From an uncultured Lachnospiraceae bacterium (GTDB taxonomy: Bacteria; Bacillota; Clostridia; Lachnospirales; Lachnospiraceae): a stretch of 45,733 bases of DNA. The stretch lies in NCBI GenBank assembly GCA_947179245.1, contig CAMXBD010000006.1, positions 1 through 45,733 of the forward strand, in the 5' to 3' direction. Every line of letters starts with the position of its first letter. Position 1 is the stretch's first letter. Position numbers and translations under genes: made by a program. The notes beneath the pieces were generated by a model. That model was not told the origin of the DNA, did not search any database, and saw only the letters and a list, made by a program, of their open reading frames with translations. Of this stretch, positions 33,209 to 41,917 are shown piece by piece.

Positions 33209-34473
33209 CTGAACCGATTATTTTCGCAGTAACATTCAATATTTCCGCCCAGTTTGTCTAAGAAAGCCTGTACGCTCTGCATTCCCAGCCCGTGGCCTTC
33301 ACCTCTTTTGCTTTTGGGAAGTCCGGTTATGGAATCGAAGTCAATTTCCTTTTCACATTCGTTTTCCATATCAATCAGCAAGTGCTCTGACGTGCAATGT
33401 ATTTTTGCGCTTATATGTTTTTTTGCCGATGCCAGATTTTTGACACTGAACACTGCATTCTCTAAGAGGTTTGCGAGCACCATGGCAAACTCATACTCAT
33501 TGACCAGAATCTGCTTAGGAATCAGTACCTCCAGATGTAGTGTAATATGAAGGGATCGCGCCTGCTCTGCTATTTTTAATAGAATCGCATTGACGATCAG
33601 GTTCTCACAATACCGATTGACTTTATTTTCGTTCACAACCTCATTGATATGTCCGGCTATATTTCGGATTTCATTATATTCTCCTTGATCTAACAGGGAA
33701 TCTATCATCATGGAATAGTGCCTCATGTCATGCCGCAATATCTTCAGATTCTGCTCGGATTGCTCCACTAAATAGTTCTGGCTCTCCAGACCTTTGATAT
33801 AGGATTCAAACATCACGTTCTTCCAATATTCCTCCACCTGTTTTGCCTCACTGTCCAGATAACGCAGTACCACTACGTAGGACACAAGCATCGTAATCAT
33901 CAAAAAAATACTGACAAGGATATTTTCGGGATATTCATAAAGAGTATATGGAAAGAATGCAAGACAGGAAAAACTGCAAAAAAAGAACACGGGGATCAGA
34001 CATAATTCCCACCAGCTTCTTCCGAAGTCCCGTTCACAAAATCTATGAAATATTTTCCCAATCTTGCAAAAAAGTATCAGTAAAATTGTAAGATGCATCA
34101 AGAGATTTCCAGCTAACGCCAGATAGACACTTCCTGTAAGTATGTAGAGAATGGAGGCTGTTATGCTTCCTACTATTACGTAATTGGAAGCGCTTAGGCT
34201 GATGAATAATACTCTGCTGTCCCGCTTTTTGGAGATAAAAAGTCCTGTAAATTGTGCTATGGCAATTTGTACTATGGTTGTGCAGAAGTAAACCAGACCG
34301 CTATGTGGAAACAGATTCAGCTTAAAGTAGTCCAACAGGTTCATTGCAAAACAGGATGCAAAACAGATAAGGAGCGTCTTTTTGGGGGAATAGCGGTGTA
34401 CTAAAAAAAGATAGACGAATACCATAAAAAATACGTGGCTCAACATATACGATATATCTTTTAAATAAAGCAT
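33181..34473 (-). CDS. AgrC/GHKL-type sensor histidine kinase
   Basis: A 430-residue membrane kinase. About six hydrophobic segments fill residues 1-205. The phosphorylated histidine is His248 in LRHDMRHYSMM. The ATP-binding domain has the N box FAMVLANLLENAV and the glycine box GEGHGLGMQSVQ, in the GHKL style of AgrC, ComD and related kinases. It likely senses a peptide or membrane signal and phosphorylates the LytTR regulator encoded 9 bp upstream. AGGAGGT precedes the ATG. No agrB or agrD-like peptide gene was found next to it. Confidence 0.87.
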   Translation of the reverse strand: MLYLKDISYMLSHVFFMVFVYLFLVHRYSPKKTLLICFASCFAMNLLDYFKLNLFPHSGLVYFCTTIVQIAIAQFTGLFISKKRDSRVLFISLSASNYVIVGSITASILYILTGSVYLALAGNLLMHLTILLILFCKIGKIFHRFCERDFGRSWWELCLIPVFFFCSFSCLAFFPYTLYEYPENILVSIFLMITMLVSYVVVLRYLDSEAKQVEEYWKNVMFESYIKGLESQNYLVEQSEQNLKILRHDMRHYSMMIDSLLDQGEYNEIRNIAGHINEVVNENKVNRYCENLIVNAILLKIAEQARSLHITLHLEVLIPKQILVNEYEFAMVLANLLENAVFSVKNLASAKKHISAKIHCTSEHLLIDMENECEKEIDFDSITGLPKSKRGEGHGLGMQSVQAFLDKLGGNIECYCENNRFRIILFVKFV

Positions 34474-34482
34474 TCTGACCTC

Positions 34483-35217
34483 CTACTGATATTTCCCGGA
34501 AACAAAGAGAAGGTATTCACGTTTGACATTCGCCGCTTTTGCTTTGCTGACCGGGAGCTGTATGCCGGATTCCATGATTACGCTGTCCTGAGTCAGTTGC
34601 TTCACATAATCAAAATTGACAACAAAGGACTTGTGAATCTGCTGGAAATTTCTCTTTTCAGTAATTTCCTGTACTTCTTCTTCAAAAGATCTTCTGATGA
34701 AAAGGCTTTTCAATATCTCTCCGTCAACCATATGTATTTCCAGTCTTCGGTTGACATTTTCGACATATTCTATTCTGGAATAAGGCTGCTGTATCAAACC
34801 GTTTTTTGTCTTAATCAGATATGTTGGCTCCATTTTTACTTTTGTATAAGATAGGGCATAATCCAGCGCCTCAAAGAGTTTATCCTCATCGAGCGGCTTT
34901 AGCAGGTATCTTATTGCATGCACTCCATAGGCATCCAGTGCATAATCATTCGAGGAGGTAATATAAATGATTACACTCTCGGAGCCGGAAAGCCTGATCT
35001 GATTGCCGAGGTCAATGCCCGTCCGACCGGGCATCAGCATATCCAATAGATAAATATCTGATAGTTTCCCTTCTGATATCTTGTTATATAATTTGCACGG
35101 ATCGGAGAATTTCTCCAGTTCAAAGTCCCTGTTTGAGTATAATGTTTTATATTTTAGCAACAGCTTTTCTATTTCCAGCAGATCTTTAATGCTGTCGTCA
35201 CAAATTGTTATTTTCAT
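34483..35217 (-). CDS. LytTR response regulator (AgrA-like)
   Basis: A 244-residue regulator. The receiver domain has the acidic pair CDDS at residues 6-9, the phospho-acceptor Asp59 in YLLDMLMPG, and the KPLD lysine. A LytTR DNA-binding domain follows from about residue 135 (YLIKTKNGLIQQPYSRI, with FQQIHKSFVVNFDYV). The ATG at 35217 has GGAG upstream and fits the receiver start; two earlier in-frame ATGs add ten residues of no domain value. It is transcribed from a good minus-strand promoter and is divergent from a lipoprotein gene. The intergenic repeats are candidate binding sites. Confidence 0.88.
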   Translation of the reverse strand: MKITICDDSIKDLLEIEKLLLKYKTLYSNRDFELEKFSDPCKLYNKISEGKLSDIYLLDMLMPGRTGIDLGNQIRLSGSESVIIYITSSNDYALDAYGVHAIRYLLKPLDEDKLFEALDYALSYTKVKMEPTYLIKTKNGLIQQPYSRIEYVENVNRRLEIHMVDGEILKSLFIRRSFEEEVQEITEKRNFQQIHKSFVVNFDYVKQLTQDSVIMESGIQLPVSKAKAANVKREYLLFVSGKYQ

Positions 35218-35252
35218 AGATTTCTCCATTGTGAATAAAAATTTCACTAAAA

Positions 35253-35281
35253 ATTATAGCGGTCTTAAAAAGGTTTATCAA
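35253..35281 (-). promoter_or_regulatory. Promoter of the two-component operon
   Basis: On the minus strand TTGATA (35281-35276), a 17-bp spacer and TATAAT (35258-35253). Very near consensus, 35 bp before the regulator start. An AACCGGTT palindrome touches the -35. Confidence 0.7.
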
Positions 35282-35292
35282 CCGGTTCAGCC

Positions 35293-35340
35293 GTGAAGTT
35301 TACGCATAATTGTGAAGAATTAGCAAAAAAATGTGAAGAA
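35293..35340. promoter_or_regulatory. Direct repeats, candidate LytTR regulator sites
   Basis: GTGAAG occurs at 35293, 35312 and 35333; the last two are part of identical TGTGAAGAA copies 21 bp apart. LytTR regulators typically bind pairs of about 9-bp direct repeats spaced roughly two helical turns apart. The repeats lie between two divergent promoters, the last one 6 bp upstream of a -35. Confidence 0.5.
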
Positions 35341-35346
35341 GTGCAA

Positions 35347-35375
35347 TTGACGCAAAATAGCCGGCGGAATAGAAT
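35347..35375 (+). promoter_or_regulatory. Promoter of the lipoprotein gene
   Basis: TTGACG (35347-35352), a 17-bp spacer and TAGAAT (35370-35375), 84 bp before the ATG and just downstream of the direct repeats. Confidence 0.65.
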
Positions 35376-35459
35376 AGATGCAGATTTGACAGTGTGTGCC
35401 GCAGGAAGTGCTGTGAAATTTGTCTAAATTAGGCTCAACAAATAATGGGAGGAAGAGTT

Positions 35460-35957
35460 ATGAAAAAGTGGAAGCTGATTCTGGTAATGGGTATGTTGAT
35501 TCTTGCTTGTGCGGGTTGTGGTACGCAGAAGGCAGATAATGTTCAATCATCGGAGGAGGTTCCTGTCGTAGAAACACAGACGGAAAGCGAGCCGACAGAG
35601 AACGAAGTAGAAGAGAGGAATGACAGCTATGATGATTTGGAGGAAAAGGGGGACAGCGGCGAGGCAGCAGCATTTGCAGAACAGATTCAGGCGGCAGCAG
35701 CGAATAAGGATATGGACGCGCTTGCTGACTTGTGTTTCTATCCGCTGGCAGTAAATGGCGAGGTTATTGACAATAAAGATGCTTTTATGGCATTGGGCGA
35801 GGACGTTATTTTTACAGAGGAAAGATGTGCGGTAATCGCGGCGGTAGATGTTTCATCGTTGGAGGAGACTATGGCAGGAATTATCATGGGAGATGCTACA
35901 CCTAATATTATTTTCAAGTCCGTGGACGGAGAACTGGGGATAACGGGGATTAATTAG
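35460..35957 (+). CDS. Small lipoprotein of unknown function
   Basis: A 165-residue predicted lipoprotein. The signal peptide MKKWKLILVMGMLILACAGC ends in the lipobox ACAGC, with the lipidated cysteine at residue 20. A Glu/Ser/Thr-rich linker of about 40 residues follows. The C-terminal part (EAAAFAEQIQAAAANKDMDALADL, then VNGEVIDNKDAFMAL) looks like a small NTF2-like or DUF-type alpha+beta domain, but no family is certain. GGGAGGAAG precedes the ATG at 35460. Being divergent from the LytTR regulator, it is a candidate target of that system. Confidence 0.75.
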   Translation: MKKWKLILVMGMLILACAGCGTQKADNVQSSEEVPVVETQTESEPTENEVEERNDSYDDLEEKGDSGEAAAFAEQIQAAAANKDMDALADLCFYPLAVNGEVIDNKDAFMALGEDVIFTEERCAVIAAVDVSSLEETMAGIIMGDATPNIIFKSVDGELGITGIN

Positions 35958-36006
35958 TCCATGGGAAGAGAATTATCATTGTAACATAGAGGGACGAATT
36001 TCTAAT

Positions 36007-36032
36007 GGAGAGTCTGCGGACTCTTCATTTTT
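36007..36032 (+). terminator. Terminator after the lipoprotein gene
   Basis: GGAGAGTC-TGCG-GACTCTTC, an 8-bp stem with one G-T pair and a tetraloop, followed by ATTTTT. Confidence 0.8.
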
Positions 36033-36091
36033 GATGTGCGCCAGAGATTATTTTATTGGAAGGCGTTCTTTGTGGAAAATAGTCTCGGAAA

Positions 36092-36102
36092 TGTGGTATA
36101 CT
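36092..36102 (+). promoter_or_regulatory. Extended -10 promoter of the S1-domain gene
   Basis: TGTGGTATACT with TATACT at 36097-36102, 35 bp before the ATG. No clear -35, as is common for extended -10 promoters. Confidence 0.45.
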
Positions 36103-36136
36103 ATGGAAAATATTTATATAGCAGCGGAGGATAAAT

Positions 36137-37042
36137 ATGGAAGAAACAATGAAGGATTATGAAAAAGAGCTGGAGGCATCATTTCGCACAATTAATGAAG
36201 GTGATGTAATTAAAGGCACTGTGATTGATGTAAACGAGGAGGAAGTGACTCTGGATCTCAAGTATTACACACAGGGAATCATCAAGGCGGCGGATATGAG
36301 CGATGATCCTGATTTTTCTCTTATGTCGGATGTGCATGAGGGCGATGTGATTGAAGCATCTGTAGTGAGGACGGACGATGGGCAGGGAAATATTCTTCTT
36401 TCCAGAAGAGAAGCGAACGCAGTGCTTGCGTGGGACGTGCTTGCAGGATATATGGAGGAGAAGAAAGACGTCAGCGTGAAGGTGAGTGAAGTCGTAAATG
36501 CCGGCGTTGTTGCTTATCTGGAAGGTGTCAGAGGATTTATACCTGCGTCCCAGCTGGATATTTCCTACGTGGAAAACCTTGAAGAATACAAAGGCAAGGT
36601 ACTGGATGTAAGAGTTATAACAGTTGATCAGGAAAAGGAAAAACTGGTGCTCTCGGCAAAAGAGATTTTAAGAGAAAAGGCAAAGGACGAACATGACCAC
36701 AAGGTGGCAATGATTGTACCCGGAACTGTTCTGGAAGGTACGGTAGAAAGTTTACAGCCTTATGGAGCATTCGTAGATTTAAAAGATGGTTTGAGCGGTC
36801 TGGTACACATTTCACAGATATGTCAGAAGAGGATCAAGAAGCCTTCTGAGGTACTTAAGGTTGGCGATAAAGTTAAGGTAAAAGTTTTAAATACCAATGA
36901 TGGTAAGATTTCTTTGAGTATGAAAGAGCTGGAAGAACAGCAGGCGGAGGAAGTGGAGAATATTGACGTGAAACAATATGGTTCAAGCGAGAGTGTGGGA
37001 ACCAGCCTCGGAGATCTGTTTGCGAAGTTAAATATTAAATAG
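36137..37042 (+). CDS. S1 RNA-binding domain protein (ribosomal S1 homologue)
   Basis: A 301-residue protein with three S1 OB-fold domains at about 17-90, 105-172 and 195-265. The third is the most canonical (VPGTVLEGTVESLQPYGAFVDLKDGLSGLVHISQI). Firmicute S1 homologues of this size bind mRNA and may aid translation, but lack the ribosome-binding N-terminus of E. coli S1. GCGGAGGATAAAT precedes the ATG. The GH43-like gene follows after 34 bp with its own ribosome site. Confidence 0.88.
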   Translation: MEETMKDYEKELEASFRTINEGDVIKGTVIDVNEEEVTLDLKYYTQGIIKAADMSDDPDFSLMSDVHEGDVIEASVVRTDDGQGNILLSRREANAVLAWDVLAGYMEEKKDVSVKVSEVVNAGVVAYLEGVRGFIPASQLDISYVENLEEYKGKVLDVRVITVDQEKEKLVLSAKEILREKAKDEHDHKVAMIVPGTVLEGTVESLQPYGAFVDLKDGLSGLVHISQICQKRIKKPSEVLKVGDKVKVKVLNTNDGKISLSMKELEEQQAEEVENIDVKQYGSSESVGTSLGDLFAKLNIK

Positions 37043-37076
37043 AATGCGGATCGCATAGATGGTAAGGAGCGAAGTG

Positions 37077-38027
37077 ATGAATCAGGCGTACTTATTTGTA
37101 CATTTTAAAGAAAAGTCCACACCCGATGGAGAACAGGTATACTTTGGTGTCAGCAAGGACGGTTTTCATTGGGAAAAGATAAATGACGGCAATCCGGTTC
37201 TCTGGTGCTACCATGGGGACAAAGGTGCGAGAGATTTTACTATAGCATTTTGTAAGGAAACAGGCAAATACGTTATTCTTGCGACAGATCTTTCGCTGTC
37301 TTATGGGATGCGGGGGAAGTATCACAACCGCTGGGAAGAAATTTCCAGAAACGGAAGTAAATGTTTGTCCTTGTGGGAATCAGAGGATTTATTACACTGG
37401 ACAGAACAGAAGCTGGTGACAATCGGCGATGAGAAATTCGGGTGCCTTTGGGCACCGGATATCATCTATGACAATGAAAGACAGGATTATCTAGTTCATT
37501 GGTCTTCTTCCCATGTGGAGGATGATTATGCTAAGAAGGCGATTTATTGCTGTCGGACGAAAGATTTCATAAATTTTACGAAGCCCGAAGTACTGTATCG
37601 GCATTCGACGGACAGCGTGATTGATTCGGCAATCTATGAAGAAAATGGTAAATATTATATGTTTTTGAAGAGCGATGAAAGGGGCGGTCACAATATCCTG
37701 CTTCGTTCTGAATCTTTGACAGGCCCTTATGAGCGGATCGAGGCGTTCGACGAGAGTATGGCAGGATTAGAGCCGGGAGTCTACGAGGCGGCGACGGCAG
37801 TGCGCATAGAGGACGGCAGATGGTGCCTGTTTCTCGATTATTATGGTGTTCCGGGAGAGGGACAGGGATATGTGCCTTTTATTGCGGATTCTCTGGAAAG
37901 CGGCAGATTTGTACGGGCAGATGAGTTGTTTCAATTTCCGTATGGATTCAAACATGGAACGATTTTAACGATTACGCCGGAGCAGTATGAGGCAATCAAG
38001 GCGCACGATTACAAATCATTAGCTTGA
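37077..38027 (+). CDS. GH43-like glycoside hydrolase
   Basis: A 316-residue five-bladed beta-propeller type protein resembling GH43 arabinofuranosidases and xylosidases. Repeating blade sequences are visible: YFGVSKDGFHWEKIN, SLWESEDLLHWTEQKLV, GCLWAPDIIYDNERQDYLVHW and CRTKDFINFTKPEVLY. The WAPDI and the acidic DSVIDSAIYEENGKYYMF are in the places of catalytic acids in the family. No signal peptide, so it would act on imported oligosaccharides. ATG 37077 is chosen because AAGGAG lies 7 bases upstream. Confidence 0.75.
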   Translation: MNQAYLFVHFKEKSTPDGEQVYFGVSKDGFHWEKINDGNPVLWCYHGDKGARDFTIAFCKETGKYVILATDLSLSYGMRGKYHNRWEEISRNGSKCLSLWESEDLLHWTEQKLVTIGDEKFGCLWAPDIIYDNERQDYLVHWSSSHVEDDYAKKAIYCCRTKDFINFTKPEVLYRHSTDSVIDSAIYEENGKYYMFLKSDERGGHNILLRSESLTGPYERIEAFDESMAGLEPGVYEAATAVRIEDGRWCLFLDYYGVPGEGQGYVPFIADSLESGRFVRADELFQFPYGFKHGTILTITPEQYEAIKAHDYKSLA

Positions 38028-38078
38028 TGTAACCGGAGACTGTTATAGGACAGAATTTTAAAAAGGGAGGATTCGAGA

Positions 38079-39617
38079 ATGTATGCGGCTAGTTATTGTC
38101 GGGATATTACGAGAAAGAAACTGCTGTCATTATGGCTGGCGGCATTGTTTTTGTTTTGCGGAATAGCAACCGGAGTTTATGGCTGGATGGAGCTTCGTGT
38201 AGATAAATCAACATGGGAGTATATGGAATATGGTAAGTTGGTCATTGGCTGGTTAGGCGTGCTTTTTTTTGTGACTTTGGGGATTGGTACAGCGTATACG
38301 GCGCTGCGGGATGCCTTTTGGCCGGAAAAGAGCGCGCTTGCGCGTTCTATCCGATCGCAGCTTCCTTATCCTGACAGTGCGCCGGGGGTACAGGAACTAT
38401 TTGCCATGGTAGATCAGGATATAGGAGCGAATGGCCAATGGTTTGACAAGGTGGCAGTCGGAAAGGAATGGGTGCTTGGTGAGGTGGCATGCCATATTCC
38501 CCGCATCCGTGTCTTTTTTGGAAGGGATGAGATTCGGAGCCATAGAAGCGGTGAGCGTATCAACACTACGCGAATCATAGAGCTTTACATATTGGATGAC
38601 CGCAGGCAGAGTCACATTATGACTCTGAATAATCCCAGAGAGCTGCAGCCTCTTCTGGACTGTATTTCTCTGCGGGCGCCGGACGCTATTTGCAGGCCTT
38701 ACAGTGAATATAAGGGATGGTGTCGGAAGTCGGATATGGAGTGGGAAAATATGCTGCGGGAATACCGGGTGCGGCAGGGTGAGCGGGAGATGGCAGATTT
38801 TCGAGCCGGAAGCGCGGATAACGTTATAGATCAGAATATGACGCTTACCGGTCCGGATGGCAGTGTGACATCCAGAGTGACGGCGGAACTGATCCGACAG
38901 ACATTATTGGAATGCTTAAGACAGGGTGAGGGAACCTTTTCTCTGGCTCCCGGACGACCAATCGAACAGGGTGAAATCCGTTTTACGGGGTTGGAATGTT
39001 TTGTAGGATTTTATGAGGATTTGGAAGAACCTTCGGTTCAGGAATTAGAGGAGTTGGGAGAGGCTGAACTGTTCATGAAAATGACATCTACAGGAGCCGG
39101 ACAGGTACTGCAATACGGAAGAACCTGCCAGACGGATGTCCGGACAGCGGAAAGTATTCTGCAGGCATGGTTTAAAGGTGAGCTTCCGAATCTGAGTGGC
39201 TGGGAAGCTGTACCTCTCACAGTCAAACAGGAGCCAGTAAAGAGGCGGGAGCTTCCGCCGCCACACTTAGGGCTGATGTCCGTGTCAGGCGTATTCCAGA
39301 GTCATGACAGGTTTACGCTGGAGGATGTGGAAGTGGTGGCGGAAGGTATGAATGCCGGAGAGTATCAATTAGTTGACTTGACGATGCCGGGTGGATATCT
39401 GTGGATGCGCATTCAATGCGGTGATAAGACTGATGGCAGGTGCAAAGTATCAGTGACCCGGGCGGACGCCGATAAGCTGCGTTTTTTTAGAAATTTGTGT
39501 ACGCACAAACAGGCGGCATCATGGTTGATGGAATTTGCCAGAGGAACGTTTCAGCCAGACTGGAAAGAATGGAAGGATTACACCAGACAAGCAGAAAAGG
39601 AATTTAAAAAGAAATAG
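38079..39617 (+). CDS. Membrane protein of unknown function
   Basis: A 512-residue protein, not recognised. Two hydrophobic segments lie near the N-terminus (LLSLWLAALFLFCGIATGVY and LVIGWLGVLFFVTLGIGTAY), followed by a large soluble region, probably cytosolic. The middle contains HIPRIRVFFGRDEIRSHRS, a possible beta-rich sensor-like stretch. The C-terminal third (about 280-512) has an independent pattern with PPPHLGLMSVSGVF. AAAGGGAGG precedes the ATG. The Sel1-repeat gene follows after 15 bp, suggesting a shared function. Confidence 0.6.
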   Translation: MYAASYCRDITRKKLLSLWLAALFLFCGIATGVYGWMELRVDKSTWEYMEYGKLVIGWLGVLFFVTLGIGTAYTALRDAFWPEKSALARSIRSQLPYPDSAPGVQELFAMVDQDIGANGQWFDKVAVGKEWVLGEVACHIPRIRVFFGRDEIRSHRSGERINTTRIIELYILDDRRQSHIMTLNNPRELQPLLDCISLRAPDAICRPYSEYKGWCRKSDMEWENMLREYRVRQGEREMADFRAGSADNVIDQNMTLTGPDGSVTSRVTAELIRQTLLECLRQGEGTFSLAPGRPIEQGEIRFTGLECFVGFYEDLEEPSVQELEELGEAELFMKMTSTGAGQVLQYGRTCQTDVRTAESILQAWFKGELPNLSGWEAVPLTVKQEPVKRRELPPPHLGLMSVSGVFQSHDRFTLEDVEVVAEGMNAGEYQLVDLTMPGGYLWMRIQCGDKTDGRCKVSVTRADADKLRFFRNLCTHKQAASWLMEFARGTFQPDWKEWKDYTRQAEKEFKKK

Positions 39618-39632
39618 GGGGAATGATGAATT

Positions 39633-40883
39633 ATGGGACAATGTTTTAGCGATGCGGTGGAACAGGCACTTCGATACATCTATTATGATCTGCGTGCTGG
39701 AAAGGGTGCTGAGGGGTTTGCGCTTCTAGAGAAGGCCTCTGCGGCGGGCGACGGGGATGCGTCCTGTGTTCTTGCGAGGTGTTATTGTGGCAACCAATAT
39801 GTATGGAGCGGTCATGATTTTCCGGAGGACGATGATAGGGCAACAATGTTGATTCACAAGGCAGTAGAACAGGGCAGTGGAATTGGTGTGCTGGTTGCGC
39901 TTCGCTGCGGTGAGCTGACGCCGTCTTTAGAGAAAAAGATGCCTTTTGCGAATCTTGAGGAGGCTTTTGACAGTGTACTTGCCAAGGCGGAAACGGGGGA
40001 TGCATTCTGCCAGTATACAGTAGCAAATTCGTATTTCTGGTGGGATTTTCTGCGTATTCAGAATAAAGGGCGGGAATCTTTTTCGAATGAGAGGGAGTAT
40101 AAGGAATACCTTCGGGAAAATATATCAAAATGTGAGGACTGGTTCTGGAAAGCGTTTCGGGGCGGCATGTACTTTGCTGCTAATAATCTGAACCGATATT
40201 ATACGGATGGGGATGAGGATATTATTGCCCCTCGTCCGGAGATGGCTAAGAACCTTTTTAGAACTGGTGCTGAGATGGGGTATCCTATCCATCAGTGGAT
40301 TTATGCGGATGAATTGAAAGAACAGAAACGTTACGAAGAGGCGTTTCAATGGTATAAGCAGGCGGCGGAAGGCGGTCAGCTGGAGTGCTGGTTCTGTGTG
40401 GGTCTTGCCTATGAAGAAGGCGAGGGTACGCAGCAGGATGTGGCTTATGCGGCGCAGTGCTATGAGAGAGGCCTGACCCAGAAAAAGGACAGTGGTAAAC
40501 GGATCGGGTGTGCTAACCGTCTGGGTGCAATGTATTATGAGGGAAAAGGCGTGGAGAAGGATTACGCCAAAGCCGTCCAGCTTTTGACGTATGGATATGA
40601 ACATAATACCAAGTACGGAGTCTGCTATCTGGGAAAATGCTATTTCCGGGGTTTAGGTACACAGCAGGACTATGTGAAAGCAAGGGAGTTTCTGGAGCAG
40701 GTAGATTGGACGAATAAAGAGGCATTCTATATGCTGGGCGCTATTTATGGACAGGGACTTGGTGTGCCGGTGGACATTAAGAGAGGCGTGGAATATCTGA
40801 AAAAGGCGGGAGATAATCAGGAGGCGAAAGCGGAACTGCTCAAGTATAAAAAAACACTTTTTGGTAAATGGGTGCGCAGATAG
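39633..40883 (+). CDS. Sel1/TPR-repeat protein
   Basis: A 416-residue repeat protein. At least four Sel1-like repeats occur from about residue 225 onward, each with the A-x-x-x-G-x-x-Y pattern: CWFCVGLAYEEGEGTQQDV, GCANRLGAMYYEGKGVEKDY, GVCYLGKCYFRGLGTQQDYV and AFYMLGAIYGQGLGVPVD. The N-terminal half has looser helical repeats. Such proteins are scaffolds for protein partners. It is tightly linked to the membrane protein gene upstream, and the LysR gene starts 21 bp downstream. GGGGGAATGATGA precedes the ATG. Confidence 0.8.
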   Translation: MGQCFSDAVEQALRYIYYDLRAGKGAEGFALLEKASAAGDGDASCVLARCYCGNQYVWSGHDFPEDDDRATMLIHKAVEQGSGIGVLVALRCGELTPSLEKKMPFANLEEAFDSVLAKAETGDAFCQYTVANSYFWWDFLRIQNKGRESFSNEREYKEYLRENISKCEDWFWKAFRGGMYFAANNLNRYYTDGDEDIIAPRPEMAKNLFRTGAEMGYPIHQWIYADELKEQKRYEEAFQWYKQAAEGGQLECWFCVGLAYEEGEGTQQDVAYAAQCYERGLTQKKDSGKRIGCANRLGAMYYEGKGVEKDYAKAVQLLTYGYEHNTKYGVCYLGKCYFRGLGTQQDYVKAREFLEQVDWTNKEAFYMLGAIYGQGLGVPVDIKRGVEYLKKAGDNQEAKAELLKYKKTLFGKWVRR

Positions 40884-40904
40884 GAAGAAAAGAAGGAGAC
40901 CATT

Positions 40905-41801
40905 ATGTACAATCCCCAACTCGAAACATTTATCCATGTAGCAGATGCTGGCAGTTTTAACAAGGCGGCGGAAGAATCGTATATCACGCCCACAGCAGTG
41001 ATTAAGCAGATCAACCTGCTGGAAGAATCGCTGGGAGTGAAATTATTCGAGAGAACACACAGAGGGTTGAATTTAACCAAGGCTGGAAAGTCTTTATATC
41101 AGGATTCTAAGTATATTATCCAGTATTGCAGGGACTCCGTAATACGGGCAAAGAACGCCATGCAGGAAGATACAAATATTATCAGAATTGGTACTTCCCC
41201 CATGACACCTGCACAGCTTTTGATGCAGCTATGGTCCAAAATTCAGGTATATTGTCCGGACATCAAGTTCCAGCTTGTTCCCTTCGAAAATACGCCGGAA
41301 AATGCCAGAGAGATTTTAGGCAATCTTGGAAAAAACATCGATGTGGTGGGAGGAATTTTTGATGATACCATGCTGGACCTGCGCAGTTGTGCGGGACTGG
41401 AATTATCACGGGAGCCTTTTTGCTGTGCCGTTTCCGTTCACCACAGGCTTGCAGCCAAGGATAGGCTGAGGGTTCAGGATCTGTATGGAGAAAATCTGAT
41501 GCTGATGCGACGGGATTGGAGCCATTATGTGGATCAGCTGCGGGATGATATCTGGCAGAATCACAGGAAGATACATATTGTGGATTTTGAATTTTATAGT
41601 ATGAATGTGTTTAACCGTTGTGAGAACAGCAATGATGTATTGCTGGCGATTGCGGGATGGGCGAATGTGCATCCTCTTTTAAGAGTGATTCCTGTGGAAT
41701 GGGAGCATAGCATTCCTTACGGACTGCTTCATGCGCCCGAACCATCGGAGACAGTCAGCCGTTTTCTTGCGGCAGCGCAGACAGCGGTATCTAAATCATA
41801 G
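40905..41801 (+). CDS. LysR family transcriptional regulator
   Basis: A 298-residue LysR regulator. The N-terminal winged helix-turn-helix (residues 3-62) reads LETFIHVADAGSFNKAAEESYITPTAVIKQI and EESLGVKLFERTHRGLNLTKAG. The substrate-binding domain follows from about residue 90. AAGGAG precedes the ATG. Its target may be the lipoprotein hydrolase and alcohol dehydrogenase genes downstream, but a terminator separates it from them and no operator was identified. Confidence 0.9.
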   Translation: MYNPQLETFIHVADAGSFNKAAEESYITPTAVIKQINLLEESLGVKLFERTHRGLNLTKAGKSLYQDSKYIIQYCRDSVIRAKNAMQEDTNIIRIGTSPMTPAQLLMQLWSKIQVYCPDIKFQLVPFENTPENAREILGNLGKNIDVVGGIFDDTMLDLRSCAGLELSREPFCCAVSVHHRLAAKDRLRVQDLYGENLMLMRRDWSHYVDQLRDDIWQNHRKIHIVDFEFYSMNVFNRCENSNDVLLAIAGWANVHPLLRVIPVEWEHSIPYGLLHAPEPSETVSRFLAAAQTAVSKS

Positions 41802-41830
41802 TTATAACCTTTAGGTGCAAACTGGTGAAC

Positions 41831-41864
41831 AAAACGAGACTTCTTTTGAGGTCTCGTTTTTTTT
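41831..41864 (+). terminator. Terminator after the LysR gene
   Basis: AAAACGAGAC, a 10-base loop and GTCTCGTTTT with further Ts: a long stem and T run 30 bp after the LysR stop. Confidence 0.9.
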
Positions 41865-41917
41865 ATTATATAGGATAAATAATGGTTTTACTTTAGATGG
41901 AAAGGCAAGGGATAACA

